The position numbers were made by a program, and so were the translations under genes. DNA of 64,000 bases from Shewanella gelidimarina (GTDB lineage: Bacteria > Pseudomonadota > Gammaproteobacteria > Enterobacterales > Shewanellaceae): assembly GCF_023283945.1 (NCBI RefSeq), contig NZ_JAKIKW010000009.1:1-64000 (forward strand), given 5' to 3'. Below are positions 36,244-47,063 of the stretch, piece by piece; the stretch's first letter is position 1, and every line of letters begins with the position of its first letter. The notes beneath the pieces are model-generated. The model was not told where the DNA came from and ran no database searches. It was given only the letters and a program-made list of their open reading frames with translations.

Positions 36244-37191
36244 TTAGTGCTTAAACATTGCCGAAATAGACTCTTCGTTGCTTACGCGACGAATCGCTTC
36301 AGCCATAACAGTAGACATTGTTAACTGAGTGACTTTCTCAAGTGCCGCTATTTCAGGGCTCAATGGGATAGTGTCTGTCACAATCACTTCATCAATGACT
36401 GATTCTAAGATATTCTTCGCTGCATTACCTGAGAAAACTGGGTGAGTGGCATAAGCAAAAACGCGGTTTGCACCGTGTTCTTTAAGCGCTTCAGCCGCTT
36501 TACAAAGTGTACCGCCAGTATCAATCATGTCATCAACGATAATGCAATCACGGCCTTGAACATCGCCAATGATATGCATCACTTGTGAAACGTTTGCTTT
36601 TGGACGACGTTTATCGATGATCGCTAGATCTGAATCATCAAGTAACTTTGCGATTGCACGAGCACGTACAACGCCACCGATATCAGGTGAAACAACCACA
36701 GGGTTGTCTAGGTTCTTAGCTAACATATCTTCAAGCAACACAGGGCTACCGAAAACGTTATCAACGGGAACATCGAAGAAACCTTGAATTTGCTCAGCGT
36801 GCAGGTCACAAGTCAATACGCGGTCAACGCCCACGCTTGATAGGAAATCGGCAACAACTTTAGCGGTAATAGGTACACGAGCGCTACGCACACGACGGTC
36901 TTGACGTGCATAACCGAAGTAAGGGATAACGGCTGTAATACGACCAGCAGATGCACGACGAAGCGCATCAACCATAACGATCAGTTCCATTAAGTTATCG
37001 TTAGTCGGAGCACAAGTAGATTGAATGATGAATACATCCGCACCACGTACATTTTCATTAATCTGGACACTGATTTCGCCATCACTGAAAACGCCTACAT
37101 CTGCGTCTCCAAGTTTACAAAATAGACGATCGGCTATCTTCTTAGCGAGAGTAGGTGTTGCGTTACCGGCAAAAAGTTTAATGTCAGGCAC
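36244..37191 (-). CDS. prs: Ribose-phosphate pyrophosphokinase
   Basis: 315 aa, same as E. coli. Makes PRPP for nucleotide, His, Trp and NAD synthesis. Class I features: [16 protein letters not shown], the ATP/Mg segment [11 protein letters not shown], the catalytic flexible-loop [14 protein letters not shown] and the PRPP loop [13 protein letters not shown]. Start is GTG at 37191, as in E. coli prs. Order prs-ispE-lolB facing hemA is the standard enterobacterial one. Confidence 0.98.
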   Translation of the reverse strand: MPDIKLFAGNATPTLAKKIADRLFCKLGDADVGVFSDGEISVQINENVRGADVFIIQSTCAPTNDNLMELIVMVDALRRASAGRITAVIPYFGYARQDRRVRSARVPITAKVVADFLSSVGVDRVLTCDLHAEQIQGFFDVPVDNVFGSPVLLEDMLAKNLDNPVVVSPDIGGVVRARAIAKLLDDSDLAIIDKRRPKANVSQVMHIIGDVQGRDCIIVDDMIDTGGTLCKAAEALKEHGANRVFAYATHPVFSGNAAKNILESVIDEVIVTDTIPLSPEIAALEKVTQLTMSTVMAEAIRRVSNEESISAMFKH

Positions 37192-37254
37192 TGTAGAACC
37201 TCAGGCGTATGCTTCATGATTGTGGCTGGGACAGAAAAGATATCCCAGATGTCG

Positions 37255-38109
37255 TTAACACTGAGCTAATCTCTGCATTAACGGTGACTTATTTGTTCCC
37301 TTAGCGACAAAGCCATTTATCGATGCTGGCAGCTTCGCCAAGACATCTTTAGCTTGTTGCTCTTGCTCGAATTGACCGAAAACACATGCTCCTGTTCCAG
37401 TCATTCTTGACGGCGCATATTCTAGCAGCCACGCTAAGGTCTTGGCAACTTGAGGGTAACGTTTTGCGACCAACTCTTGGCAGTCATTATGCCAAGGATT
37501 GGCCATTAAAGACTCAAGTGTGAGCTTAGGCGTGTTGCGGGGGAGTTCAGGATCTTGAAACACTTCGGCGGTAGATACATGCACATCGGGTACTAAAACA
37601 AGGTACCAAGGCTCACTCGGGCTGACGTCTTGCAATTGTTCACCAACACCTTCGGCAAAAGCAGATAAACCATTAATAAAAACAGGCACATCGGCTCCCA
37701 GTGTTAAGCCTATTCTTGCTAACTCCTTAGCGGATAAACCGGTTCTCCAAAGTGTATTTAGCGCCACTAATGTGGTTGCAGCATCAGATGAACCACCGCC
37801 TAAACCCCCTCCCATTGGTAAGCGTTTATCTAACCAAATCTCGGCACCTTGCTGACATTGGGTGTGCTCTTGTAACGATTTTGCGGCTCGCAGAATTAAG
37901 TTATCGCTATCCGCGACAACATCCGACATATTTGAATGCAATATCAAGGTCGTTTTATTAGTAACTTTAAAATCGAGGTAATCACAATGCGCTACAAATT
38001 GGAACAGAGTTTGTAATTCATGGTAACCATCATCGCGGCGACCGTTGATGTGTAAAAAAAGGTTGAGCTTGGCTGGCGCGGGCCAACCCAAAGACAGTGG
38101 GGCGGTCAT
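37255..38109 (-). CDS. ispE: 4-diphosphocytidyl-2-C-methyl-D-erythritol kinase
   Basis: 284 aa (E. coli 283). GHMP kinase of the MEP isoprenoid pathway. [23 protein letters not shown] at the N-terminus and the glycine-rich ATP loop [18 protein letters not shown] near residues 98-115. C-terminal [12 protein letters not shown] is the third GHMP motif. It starts inside the lolB stop (ATGA overlap). Confidence 0.97.
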   Translation of the reverse strand: MTAPLSLGWPAPAKLNLFLHINGRRDDGYHELQTLFQFVAHCDYLDFKVTNKTTLILHSNMSDVVADSDNLILRAAKSLQEHTQCQQGAEIWLDKRLPMGGGLGGGSSDAATTLVALNTLWRTGLSAKELARIGLTLGADVPVFINGLSAFAEGVGEQLQDVSPSEPWYLVLVPDVHVSTAEVFQDPELPRNTPKLTLESLMANPWHNDCQELVAKRYPQVAKTLAWLLEYAPSRMTGTGACVFGQFEQEQQAKDVLAKLPASINGFVAKGTNKSPLMQRLAQC

Positions 38110-38771
38110 AACGAGGGCTCACTTGAGTGTTGTTGTGAACGATTGGTCGCGGGGGCATTTTCTGCTGCGAGTGCTTGCCATTGGTTTATCTGTATTTTAA
38201 GTTGAATGTCATTTCGTTTTAAATCCAGTAGTCGAGGTAGCTCGGCACCACTCTGGGTTTGCCAACTCTTAAAGTCGACCTTCCAAGGGGGAGGCTGGGT
38301 GGCATTAACGAGGCTCAGCGGACGGTTTAGCGCATCTTGGCTAATAATTTCATCGCCACTACTGAGCTGACCGGTTATCCAAAGTGGTAAGGCATCTATG
38401 GGGATGGTCCAACCGGTGATCCGAGTGAGTAAGCGTTGAGCGTCAGTGTCGGTGTAGGTCTTGCCATCGAGTTCTAGTACTGTATTGCCCATAGTGCTGG
38501 TTAAACTTAACACTGTCGTGCCTAGCATGGTGGTGAGTTTTAACTCATTAGAGAATGGGGTATGCAACCAATATAGATTGGTACTAAATTTATCATCGGC
38601 GGTGCGCACCGCTAACTTGCCCTGCATTTCCCACGCCTGGGCTTGTTCGACTTGGTCGACAGAGACGGGTACTAAGTTGTCTGGTATGGTAGTTGAGCAA
38701 CCGCTAATGAAAATAAAGCTCAATATCACCCATGCATAAGTGTTTTTTGTGAAGCTGCTCAAATTATTCAT
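38106..38771 (-). CDS. lolB: Outer-membrane lipoprotein receptor LolB
   Basis: 221 aa. Accepts lipoproteins from LolA and inserts them into the outer membrane; itself a lipoprotein. Signal peptide with lipobox FISGC. After it come [24 protein letters not shown] and LPLWITGQL, both family hallmarks. Divergent from hemA across 269 bp, coupled to ispE. Confidence 0.95.
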   Translation of the reverse strand: MNNLSSFTKNTYAWVILSFIFISGCSTTIPDNLVPVSVDQVEQAQAWEMQGKLAVRTADDKFSTNLYWLHTPFSNELKLTTMLGTTVLSLTSTMGNTVLELDGKTYTDTDAQRLLTRITGWTIPIDALPLWITGQLSSGDEIISQDALNRPLSLVNATQPPPWKVDFKSWQTQSGAELPRLLDLKRNDIQLKIQINQWQALAAENAPATNRSQQHSSEPSL

Positions 38772-39040
38772 CTATTACTGATATAAAAGAGCCCTTATGA
38801 TACGAGGGGTTAGATAAATTACCAATGCCCATATGTAAAAATAACCATTTATACAATGAACATCAGCGTAAATGAGTGTCATCTCTATGTAAAAATAGTG
38901 AAAAAAGTGATGCTAATAGAAAAAATGGGTAAGAACAGAGATTATTATTCGGTTTTGTTAAGCATATTCTGTTTTTAACAAATCTAATTCAGTAGAATGG
39001 CACCCATAAATAAGATGCCCAAGAGTCCAGAAATAATCAA
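38772..39040. other. Divergent promoter region lolB / hemA
   Basis: No gene. A/T-rich. A dyad TTTGTTAA (38954) / TTAACAAA (38975-38982) and a -10-like TAGAAT at 38993 precede hemA; a matching -35 at 17 bp is poor. Promoters are inferred from the gene layout. Confidence 0.4.
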
Positions 39041-40291
39041 ATGAGCCTTGTAGCAATCGGAATAAATCATAAAACGGCCACGGTCGACCTTCGTGAGAAA
39101 GTTGCATTTTCGCCAGACAAAATTCATGAGGCCATGAAGAGTCTAGCGTCGCACACTCAGTCGGGTGAAGCCGTCATTATTTCCACCTGTAATCGGACTG
39201 AACTTTACTGTAATAACGGTGAAGAGGCCGATGTTGTGCGGTGGTTGGAAGAATATCATCAACTTTCTCATGCAGATGTAGAGCCCTGCCTGTATCAGTA
39301 TAAAGATCAGGAAGCGGTTAAACATTTGATGCGTGTCTCTGCAGGACTAGACTCGCTGATCCTAGGTGAACCTCAAATCCTAGGGCAAGTTAAACAATCT
39401 TTTGTGAAAGCAAAAGAAGCTGGCACCGTTGCAGCCACAATGGACCGCTTATTTCAAAATACTTTTTCTGTTGCTAAGAAAATTCGTACTGAAACAGAAA
39501 TCGGTGCCGCAGCGGTATCCGTTGCATTTGCTGCGGTTAGCATGGCAAAACATATCTTCTCCTCTTTAAGCACCACCCAAGTATTATTGGTTGGCGCGGG
39601 TGAGACGATAGAGTTGGTCGCCCGTCATTTAAAAGATAATGGTGTAAAGACCATGGTCGTTGCAAACCGAACCCTTTCACGTGCTGAAGCTATGTGTGAT
39701 GAGTTTGGCGCGACAGCAATTACGTTAGAACAGATCCCTGATTTTCTCCCTAAGGCCGATATCGTGATATCCTCTACGGCTAGCCCATTACCGATCATTG
39801 GTAAAGGCATGGTAGAAAAAGCGCTTAAGCAGCGTCGTCATCAGCCTATGTTGTTGGTAGATATAGCAGTTCCTCGAGATATTGAGGCCGAAGTAGCGGA
39901 TCTGGATGATGCGTTCCTATACACCGTAGATGACCTGCAAAGCATCATTGAACAGAATATGGCTTCTCGAAGAGAAGCTGCCGAGCAAGCAGAATTAATT
40001 GCAGACGATCAATCTTATCAATTTATGGAATGGATCCGCTCATTAGAGTCGGTTGACAGTATCCGTGAATATCGCAGTCAGAGTATGGCGATAAAAGATG
40101 AGCTGGTAGAGCGAGCGGTCAATAAATTGGCCCAAGGCGGTAATAGCGAACAAGTGTTGCTAGAGCTTGCCAATAAGCTGACCAATAAATTGATCCATGC
40201 CCCGACCCAAGCGCTTACTGCTGCGAGTCGCCGAGGGGATCTCAATTCTCTTGGACAATTAAGAACCGTGCTCGGATTAGATAAAGACTAA
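39041..40291 (+). CDS. hemA: Glutamyl-tRNA reductase
   Basis: 416 aa (E. coli 418). First committed step of C5 haem synthesis: Glu-tRNA to glutamate-1-semialdehyde. Catalytic cysteine in [13 protein letters not shown] (near residue 50), [17 protein letters not shown] motif, NADPH fold [17 protein letters not shown], and a C-terminal dimerisation helix. Haem demand is plausible in an organism with multiheme cytochromes. First gene of the hemA-prfA-prmC operon; 13 bp to prfA. Confidence 0.98.
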   Translation: MSLVAIGINHKTATVDLREKVAFSPDKIHEAMKSLASHTQSGEAVIISTCNRTELYCNNGEEADVVRWLEEYHQLSHADVEPCLYQYKDQEAVKHLMRVSAGLDSLILGEPQILGQVKQSFVKAKEAGTVAATMDRLFQNTFSVAKKIRTETEIGAAAVSVAFAAVSMAKHIFSSLSTTQVLLVGAGETIELVARHLKDNGVKTMVVANRTLSRAEAMCDEFGATAITLEQIPDFLPKADIVISSTASPLPIIGKGMVEKALKQRRHQPMLLVDIAVPRDIEAEVADLDDAFLYTVDDLQSIIEQNMASRREAAEQAELIADDQSYQFMEWIRSLESVDSIREYRSQSMAIKDELVERAVNKLAQGGNSEQVLLELANKLTNKLIHAPTQALTAASRRGDLNSLGQLRTVLGLDKD

Positions 40292-40304
40292 GGTTAGCGT
40301 TTTA

Positions 40305-41390
40305 ATGAAGGACAGTGTGATTCGCAAGCTTGAAGGCTTGCTTGAACGTAATGAAGAAGTGTTGGCGCTACTGAGCGATGCAGGTGTTATTGCCGATCAG
40401 GAGCGTTTTCGCGCCTTGTCTAAAGAATATTCTCAATTAGAGGATGTTGTCAGTACCTTTAAATCTTTTCAGCAGGCCGAGGAAGATCTCGAGTCAGCTA
40501 AAGAGATGATGGAAGAGGATGATGCTGAACTTAAAGAGATGGCTCAGGAAGAGTTTAAAATTGCTAAAGCAGCAATAGCATCGCTTGAAGATGAACTGCA
40601 AATTCTATTGCTACCAAAAGATCCTAATGATGATAACAACTGCTTTATTGAGATCCGTGCAGGTGCGGGTGGCGATGAAGCGGCTATTTTTGCCGGCGAT
40701 CTGTTCCGTATGTACAGCAAATACGTTGAAAGTAAACGCTGGCAGTTAGAAGTGATGAACACTAACGAAGGCGATCATGGTGGCTTTAAAGAGGTTATCG
40801 CTAAAATCAGCGGCGATGGTGTATACGGACAATTGAAGTTTGAGTCTGGCGGACACCGTGTTCAACGTGTACCAGAAACTGAATCTCAAGGCCGCGTGCA
40901 CACCTCAGCATGTACCGTTGTTGTTTTGCCTGAAGTTCCTGAATCAGAAGCTATTGAAATTAATAAGGGCGATCTGAAAGTCGATACTTTTAGAGCATCG
41001 GGCGCCGGTGGACAGCACGTCAACAAAACAGATTCGGCTATCCGTCTTACGCACATCCCATCAGGTATTGTGGTCGAGTGTCAAGATCAGCGCTCACAGC
41101 ATAAGAACCGTGCTCAAGCGATGAGTGTGCTTACAGCCCGTATCCAAGCTGTAGAAGATGAAAAGCGTCGTAGCTCAGAAGAAAGTACCCGCCGTAATTT
41201 AGTAGGTAGTGGTGACCGCTCTGAGCGTATTCGTACTTATAACTTCCCTCAAGGTCGAGTGAGTGAACATCGAATCAACCTAACTCTTTACCGCTTAAAT
41301 GAGTTTATGGAAGGTGATTTGGATGTGGTTCTTGAACCGCTAATCCTAGAGAATCAAGCCGATATGCTTGCAGCTCTGGGTGACAACTAA
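40305..41390 (+). CDS. prfA: Peptide chain release factor 1
   Basis: 361 aa (E. coli 360). Reads UAA and UAG. GGQ motif in [16 protein letters not shown] for peptidyl-tRNA hydrolysis, and the stop-codon PxT tripeptide as PET in [11 protein letters not shown]. Start ATG 40305. Its GGQ glutamine is the target of PrmC, encoded next. Confidence 0.98.
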   Translation: MKDSVIRKLEGLLERNEEVLALLSDAGVIADQERFRALSKEYSQLEDVVSTFKSFQQAEEDLESAKEMMEEDDAELKEMAQEEFKIAKAAIASLEDELQILLLPKDPNDDNNCFIEIRAGAGGDEAAIFAGDLFRMYSKYVESKRWQLEVMNTNEGDHGGFKEVIAKISGDGVYGQLKFESGGHRVQRVPETESQGRVHTSACTVVVLPEVPESEAIEINKGDLKVDTFRASGAGGQHVNKTDSAIRLTHIPSGIVVECQDQRSQHKNRAQAMSVLTARIQAVEDEKRRSSEESTRRNLVGSGDRSERIRTYNFPQGRVSEHRINLTLYRLNEFMEGDLDVVLEPLILENQADMLAALGDN

Positions 41391-41436
41391 CTCAAGACCT
41401 ATTGAGTTAGCTTGAACCTTCGAATAAGGACATTCC

Positions 41437-42279
41437 TTGCAATTGACTATATCTGAGGCCCTTAAATGGGCCTCTTCTCAGTTAGAAACCATATCCGATT
41501 CAGCGTCACTTGACGCTGAGGTGATGCTGCTTCACGTCATCAATAAGCCGCGTAGCTACATCTACACTTGGCCAGAAAAAAGCTTGGGCTCAGCGCATAT
41601 CTCTGAGTTTAAGCAGATGCTTGCTAAGCGCCTTAGAGGTAATCCGATCGCTCATATCGTGGGTGAACGGGAGTTTTGGTCTCTGCCGTTTAGAGTCAAT
41701 GCCACCACTTTAATCCCCAGACCTGATACTGAAATATTAGTTGAAACGGCACTAAACTTACCTCTCGCTGCAAATGCGCGGGTATTAGATTTAGGCACGG
41801 GAACGGGGGCAATCGCATTATCGTTAGCGCATGAGCGTAACGAGTGGAAGGTGTGTGCGATTGATAAAGTCGACGAGGCAGTAGCACTGGCGATTGAAAA
41901 CCGTATTAACTTAAAGCTTGAACAAGTCGATGTGTTCCAAAGTGATTGGTTTGATTCAGTCGAGTGCTATGACTTTAACTTGATCGTGTCTAACCCGCCC
42001 TATATTGACGAAGAAGATGAACATCTTTCTCAAGGCGATGTACGTTTTGAGCCGAAAAGTGCCTTAACTGCGCCGTTAAAAGGCTTTGCCGACTTGTTTC
42101 ATATTGCTGATTGTGCGCGTGATTACCTAGCGCCAGGCGGTTATTTATTACTTGAACATGGTTATCAGCAAGCTATTGAGCTTAGAGATAAGTTGATTGA
42201 GCTAGGCTATGAAAATGTGGCCACGGTGCGCGACTTTGGCAGTAACGATCGCTGTACGTTAGGTCGTTGGCCTAGATAG
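41437..42279 (+). CDS. prmC: Release factor glutamine methyltransferase
   Basis: 280 aa (E. coli 277). Methylates the GGQ glutamine of RF1 and RF2. SAM motif VLDLGTGTGAIALSLA, catalytic NPPY in IVSNPPYIDEED. The start is a TTG at 41437 with AAGGA six bases ahead; the resulting MQLTISEALKWASSQL fits the family N-terminus. Operon with prfA; hairpin just after the gene. Confidence 0.96.
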   Translation: MQLTISEALKWASSQLETISDSASLDAEVMLLHVINKPRSYIYTWPEKSLGSAHISEFKQMLAKRLRGNPIAHIVGEREFWSLPFRVNATTLIPRPDTEILVETALNLPLAANARVLDLGTGTGAIALSLAHERNEWKVCAIDKVDEAVALAIENRINLKLEQVDVFQSDWFDSVECYDFNLIVSNPPYIDEEDEHLSQGDVRFEPKSALTAPLKGFADLFHIADCARDYLAPGGYLLLEHGYQQAIELRDKLIELGYENVATVRDFGSNDRCTLGRWPR

Positions 42280-42300
42280 CGAGTCATTATTACTGATTGT

Positions 42301-42327
42301 AAAGGCACTTTTAAAGTGTCTTTTTTG
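42301..42327 (+). terminator. Terminator after prmC
   Basis: AAGGCACTT / AAGTGTCTT with loop TTA and then TTTTTT. Ends the hemA-prfA-prmC transcript just before the convergent GNAT gene; so sirB2-sirB1 downstream need another promoter. Confidence 0.8.
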
Positions 42328-42330
42328 TAT

Positions 42331-42762
42331 CTACACCCCTAAATAAGATGACGATAAGGCTTTAACCATGAAGTATTTACAGCCTGTTTCTGGGTAAGCC
42401 AATTGTGTCCACTTAACGTCATAACCTCTGGCTTCATAAAAAGGTTTGGCCTGAAAGTCTAGCGTATCAAGCATGGCACATTTACAACCTCTCGACAGCG
42501 CAATACTCTCTGCTTCAGCAAGCAGTTTATGGCCGATCTGTTGCCCTCGTAAGCTCTCCGATACCCATAAGTTGTCAATCATTAGCCAGTTGCCAAAGGT
42601 TCTTCCTGAAAAACCCGCTAGAAGCTCACCGGTTTCACTCTGCAGTTTTAATCCTAGCGGCAACCTTTCTGATACTTCCCAGTGTTGCCAATTAAACTCT
42701 GCAATTTTGTCTTTTACCGCTTGGGCAAATGTGTTGCTGTCATCAAAGACAAATTGACTCAT
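42331..42762 (-). CDS. GNAT-family N-acetyltransferase, substrate unknown
   Basis: 143 aa. Motif A appears as LWVSESLRGQQIGHKLLAEAE (R-G-x-x-I-G, about residues 67-87), followed by GCKCAMLDTLDFQAKPFYEARGYDV, the usual motif B. The substrate cannot be told. It is antisense to the surrounding operon, splitting prmC from sirB2, which are adjacent in E. coli. I see no trace of the insertion event. Confidence 0.85.
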   Translation of the reverse strand: MSQFVFDDSNTFAQAVKDKIAEFNWQHWEVSERLPLGLKLQSETGELLAGFSGRTFGNWLMIDNLWVSESLRGQQIGHKLLAEAESIALSRGCKCAMLDTLDFQAKPFYEARGYDVKWTQLAYPETGCKYFMVKALSSSYLGV

Positions 42763-42997
42763 TGGTTTAGTGATCCTAATGATTTTATTGGGACATAATA
42801 TATGAACCGTGAGCTAAAAATAAAGAAAGGGGTAAAGAATATTCATACTCGCTGCTGATTAAGCTAAGCAATTGTAAAAAACGACGCTAGTAATGGCTAA
42901 ATTTCACGCACTTCATCAGGATACCATTGTCTGATATTGGTTATGGTTAAGGGGATCGGGTACACTAGCGCCTTTGTCGGCCAAAAGACCTAAAATC

Positions 42998-43393
42998 ATG
43001 GAAACGTTCTATAGTTTGTACCCTGTGTTTAAGCATACTCACATGACATTTGTTGCGTTAAGCGTGTTGTTTTTTATTGTGCGTTTTTCTCTTCATTTAC
43101 GTCAGTCTCCGATAATGGACAAAAAATTCATTAAGATAGCGCCTCATGTTATCGATACCTTCTTGCTTTTGTCTGGATTGATCTTGTGCTTCTCGATTAA
43201 GCAGTATCCATTTGTTGATACTTGGATGACCGAGAAACTCGGTGCTGTCGTTGCTTACATAGCACTTGCGACCATCGCGCTTAAAGCCGATCGTAATAAA
43301 TTATTTAAAGTATTTGCTGCATTAGGTGCTTTAGGTTGGGTGTTTTATGCTGCTAAACTCGCGGTATTTAAGCAAGCAATGTTGTTAGGTTGA
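42998..43393 (+). CDS. sirB2: SirB2-family inner-membrane protein
   Basis: 131 aa. About four membrane helices (MTFVALSVLFFIVRFSL, HVIDTFLLLSGLILCF, LGAVVAYIALATIAL, VFAALGALGWVFYAAKLA). Function unknown; named from Salmonella regulatory screens. ATG 42998 chosen over a TTG at 42974 because the protein then begins METFYSLYPVFKHTHM as usual. Overlaps sirB1 by 4 bp. Same order prmC-sirB2-sirB1-kdsA as E. coli, with insertions. Confidence 0.9.
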   Translation: METFYSLYPVFKHTHMTFVALSVLFFIVRFSLHLRQSPIMDKKFIKIAPHVIDTFLLLSGLILCFSIKQYPFVDTWMTEKLGAVVAYIALATIALKADRNKLFKVFAALGALGWVFYAAKLAVFKQAMLLG

Positions 43394-44181
43394 AGACTGA
43401 CTTGAAACTTAACGATTCAATTAAATTACCCGAAACGGCTTTTGAAGTTGCTGAGCATCTTGGCTTTTCAAAAGCTAAGAATGCTAACTGGGCTTGGCTT
43501 GAACTTGCGGGTTCGGTGCTGAGTTTTTATGTTGTCGATCGTCATGAACGTTTAGCTGGGTTACTCAATTGGTTTTATAATGACTTGGGTTTTTGTCCTC
43601 GCGAAGATTATTACAGCGCTGAGGCGGCAGATCTCGGTAAATGTATGACGTCAAAGCAAGGTAATAGCACCACACTGGCAACAGTGTTAATGCTACTCGC
43701 AAAGCAGTTAGACCTGAAACTTGAACCGATACTTTTGCCGGGGCAAACTGTACTGCTTAGCCAGATTGATGACGAGATTCGTTATATCGATCCTTTAAGC
43801 GGTAATGAGTTTAGCAAGCACCAGTTGCATATATTGGTGCGCGGTGAGCTTGGTAATGCGGCAGCATTAAAGCCGAGTTACTTAAAGCCAGCTTCAGTCA
43901 AGCGTCTAGTGTCACGCATGATCCATGAGATGAAAGCGGGCAGTATTGTTGCGCATAAATTTGAGCCAGCGATGGAGTGCTGTAATTTACTGCTTCAATG
44001 GCACGCAGAAGATCTTAATCTCAATCGTGAACGGGCTTTTATCGCCCAGCAGTTGGGGTGTATCAGCGTTGCAACGGCTGACTTAAAGCATTTTGTCGAT
44101 AACAGTCCACATGATCCGGTTATTGAACTGGTGAAGATGCAATTGAAAGAACTTAAAGAGGACGTTGAAACGTTCCATTAA
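43390..44181 (+). CDS. sirB1: SirB1-family protein (transglutaminase-like/TPR)
   Basis: 263 aa. N-terminal transglutaminase-like segment, with LLNWFYNDLGFCPREDYYSA and the KQGNSTTLATVLMLLAKQLDL helix, then a C-terminal helical repeat part (NRERAFIAQQLGCISVATADLKHFV). Function unknown. Catalytic Cys is replaced by Asn in KQGNSTT (QGxxxxS in the family), so enzyme activity is doubtful. TTG at 43390 overlaps the sirB2 stop; a second TTG at 43402 is possible. The gene ends six bases before a MITE-like element. Confidence 0.88.
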   Translation: MKTDLKLNDSIKLPETAFEVAEHLGFSKAKNANWAWLELAGSVLSFYVVDRHERLAGLLNWFYNDLGFCPREDYYSAEAADLGKCMTSKQGNSTTLATVLMLLAKQLDLKLEPILLPGQTVLLSQIDDEIRYIDPLSGNEFSKHQLHILVRGELGNAAALKPSYLKPASVKRLVSRMIHEMKAGSIVAHKFEPAMECCNLLLQWHAEDLNLNRERAFIAQQLGCISVATADLKHFVDNSPHDPVIELVKMQLKELKEDVETFH

Positions 44182-44186
44182 GTGTA

Positions 44187-44455
44187 TATAACCGTTCTAC
44201 TTCAAAGTGCTTGTTTCAGAGCAGATTGAGCGAATTCAACTCAAGGCGCATTGTTGTAATAATGGTGATTCCCTTATAAGACAATGCAACACAGAAGTGG
44301 AGTCGCTCAGGCGCTTCCGTTGGGTGGGTTTAAAAGTGATTTATACTGCGTTACTGACCTTGACAATAGACTCGCTATTGCACTGCGGTCAAAGCCTTGT
44401 ATAAACCACTTTTAACTCCCACTGAAGTCAAGCATCTTGGAGTAGAACGGGTATA
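44187..44455. mobile_element. MITE-like element, copy 2 (269 bp, imperfect 27-bp terminal inverted repeats)
   Basis: TATAACCGTTCTACTTCAAA (44187 on, continuing to 44213) is inverted, with about four mismatches, at 44429-44455 (CAAGCATCTTGGAGTAGAAC then GGGTATA). The core is homologous to the inverted core of the element at 4911-5175: GATTCCCTTATAAGACAATG, CAGAAGTGGA, GGCGCTTCCGTTGGGTGGGTTT. No transposase. It sits between sirB1 and the DUF819 gene, followed by a short GGGCCTAACGGCCCTTTTTT hairpin at 44457-44476. Confidence 0.8.
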
Positions 44456-44456
44456 A

Positions 44457-44476
44457 GGGCCTAACGGCCCTTTTTT
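44457..44476 (+). terminator. Terminator behind sirB1 and the MITE-like element
   Basis: GGGCC, loop TAAC, GGCCC then TTTTTT. Short but GC-rich. Isolates the DUF819 gene from sirB1. Confidence 0.75.
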
Positions 44477-44609
44477 AGTAAAGCAATCATTAGTATTAGA
44501 GCGCACTAATGCGCCATTAATGAAACAACAAATTGAACAACAACAATAATAATAACTAGGCAAAGTACTGTTATTAGAAAGTACAGCCACTATCAGGGAG
44601 ATAGGATCA

Positions 44610-45878
44610 ATGAGTAGTTCCGCTTCGGTAACCAGCGCATTAGTGACAAATGATGCGACAGCGCTAGGCATACTCGCCGTTGTGTTGGGTTTTGTTTTTT
44701 ATACCAGCAACAGTAGTCACCCTTTTTGGAAGAAGTTTTATAAGTTCATTCCCGCCTTATTGATGTGTTATTTTTTACCATCATTGCTAAACACATTTAA
44801 TATAATCGATGGTGATACTTCTCAACTGTATTTCGTCGCATCACGTTATTTACTGCCCGCTTGTTTAGTACTGCTGATTTTGAGTGTTGACCTTAAAGCG
44901 ATTCTGTCACTCGGCCCGAAAGCCATTATCATGTTTTTGACCGGTACAGTCGGGATCGTGATTGGCGGCCCTATTGCCTTATTAATCATCTCTAGCATCA
45001 ATCCTGACGTCTTAGGCGTGACTGGCCCTGAGGCTGTATGGCGTGGTATGACAACGCTTGCGGGTAGCTGGATTGGTGGCGGAGCGAATCAGGCGGCAAT
45101 GAAAGAGATCTACGAAGCCGGTGGTGAGATTTTCTCTATCATGGTGACCGTCGATGTTATTGTGGCCAATATTTGGATGGCAGTATTGCTGTTTATGGCG
45201 TCAAAAGCCAAAGAGATTGATGCAAGAACAGGGGCTGACACTACGGCCTTAGAAGCATTGAAGGATAAAGTTGAAAAATACCACGCTGAAAATTCACGCA
45301 TTCCAAGTCTAAATGACTTAATGATGATTGCAGCCGTGGGTTTTGGTATCACCGGCCTAGCACATTTATTTGCCGACTTCTTAGGCCCATTTTTTGAAGC
45401 CAACTACCCTTGGACACGCGATTATAGTTTAACCTCTAAATTCTTTTGGTTAATCGTCACGGTAACCACCATCGGCTTAGCAATGTCGTTCAGCCCTGTA
45501 CGTCATTTAGAAGCGGCTGGCGCGTCAAAAGTAGCGACTGTTTTCTTGTATATTTTGGTCGCGACCATTGGTTTACATATGGACGTGTCTAAGCTATTTG
45601 ATGTCGAAAATTTATGGTACTTTGCGATAGGTATTATTTGGATGACGGTGCACGCAAGCTTTATGCTCATTGTCGCCAAACTGATTAAAGCGCCGCTGTT
45701 TTATATGGCGGTGGGCAGTCAGGCTAATGTCGGTGGCGCTGCATCTGCGCCAGTGGTTGCTGCAGCGTTCCACCCAGCGCTAGCGCCTGTTGGTGTGCTT
45801 CTGGCTGTGTTGGGCTATGCTTTAGGCACTTATATGGCGTGGATGTGTGGTCAAATTCTGCAAATAGTTGCGACCTAG
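44610..45878 (+). CDS. DUF819-family membrane protein
   Basis: 422 aa, about 11-12 membrane helices. Family features: DLKAILSLGPKAIIMFLTGTVGIVIGGP, the glycine-rich AGSWIGGGANQAAMKE and the C-terminal GSQANVGGAASAPVVAAAFHP. Related to YjcL-type proteins; transport is likely given the architecture, but the substrate is unknown. AGGA lies five bases before ATG 44610. The gene splits sirB1 from kdsA relative to E. coli. Confidence 0.9.
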   Translation: MSSSASVTSALVTNDATALGILAVVLGFVFYTSNSSHPFWKKFYKFIPALLMCYFLPSLLNTFNIIDGDTSQLYFVASRYLLPACLVLLILSVDLKAILSLGPKAIIMFLTGTVGIVIGGPIALLIISSINPDVLGVTGPEAVWRGMTTLAGSWIGGGANQAAMKEIYEAGGEIFSIMVTVDVIVANIWMAVLLFMASKAKEIDARTGADTTALEALKDKVEKYHAENSRIPSLNDLMMIAAVGFGITGLAHLFADFLGPFFEANYPWTRDYSLTSKFFWLIVTVTTIGLAMSFSPVRHLEAAGASKVATVFLYILVATIGLHMDVSKLFDVENLWYFAIGIIWMTVHASFMLIVAKLIKAPLFYMAVGSQANVGGAASAPVVAAAFHPALAPVGVLLAVLGYALGTYMAWMCGQILQIVAT

Positions 45879-45907
45879 CTTAGCCTGTAATAAATTATGT
45901 TGAATAA

Positions 45908-46798
<891 letters not shown>

Positions 46799-46827
46799 AC
46801 GCTCGCTTACTGCTTGATTGCTGATAA

Positions 46828-46857
46828 AGCCCTGTCTCCGGACAGGGCTTTTTTATT
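46828..46857 (+). terminator. Terminator of kdsA
   Basis: AAGCCCTGTC, loop TCC, GGACAGGGCTTTTTT. Strong intrinsic terminator. Confidence 0.95.
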
Positions 46858-47063
46858 TTCAGTCCTAAAGTATCGACTCTAGTTAAATGCTATCAGTAAT
46901 TAACCTTTGTCAGGTATAGATGATAAAAGCTGAGAAGCAGTTTTTATATCATCAAAACAAATATTCACTATTTACCGTTAGTTGAGATTAATACCTAATC
47001 TAACGGCATACTATGCCGCTATGTAGCTTCCCCATTCGATGACCTTAGGTGTGCTAATTACAG

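Noticed and set aside
38954..38982. TTTGTTAA / TTAACAAA dyad before hemA as a further ToxR-like target
   Set aside because: It matches the TTGTTAA core but the region is A/T-rich and hemA is a housekeeping gene. It rather warns that this short core alone is not specific.
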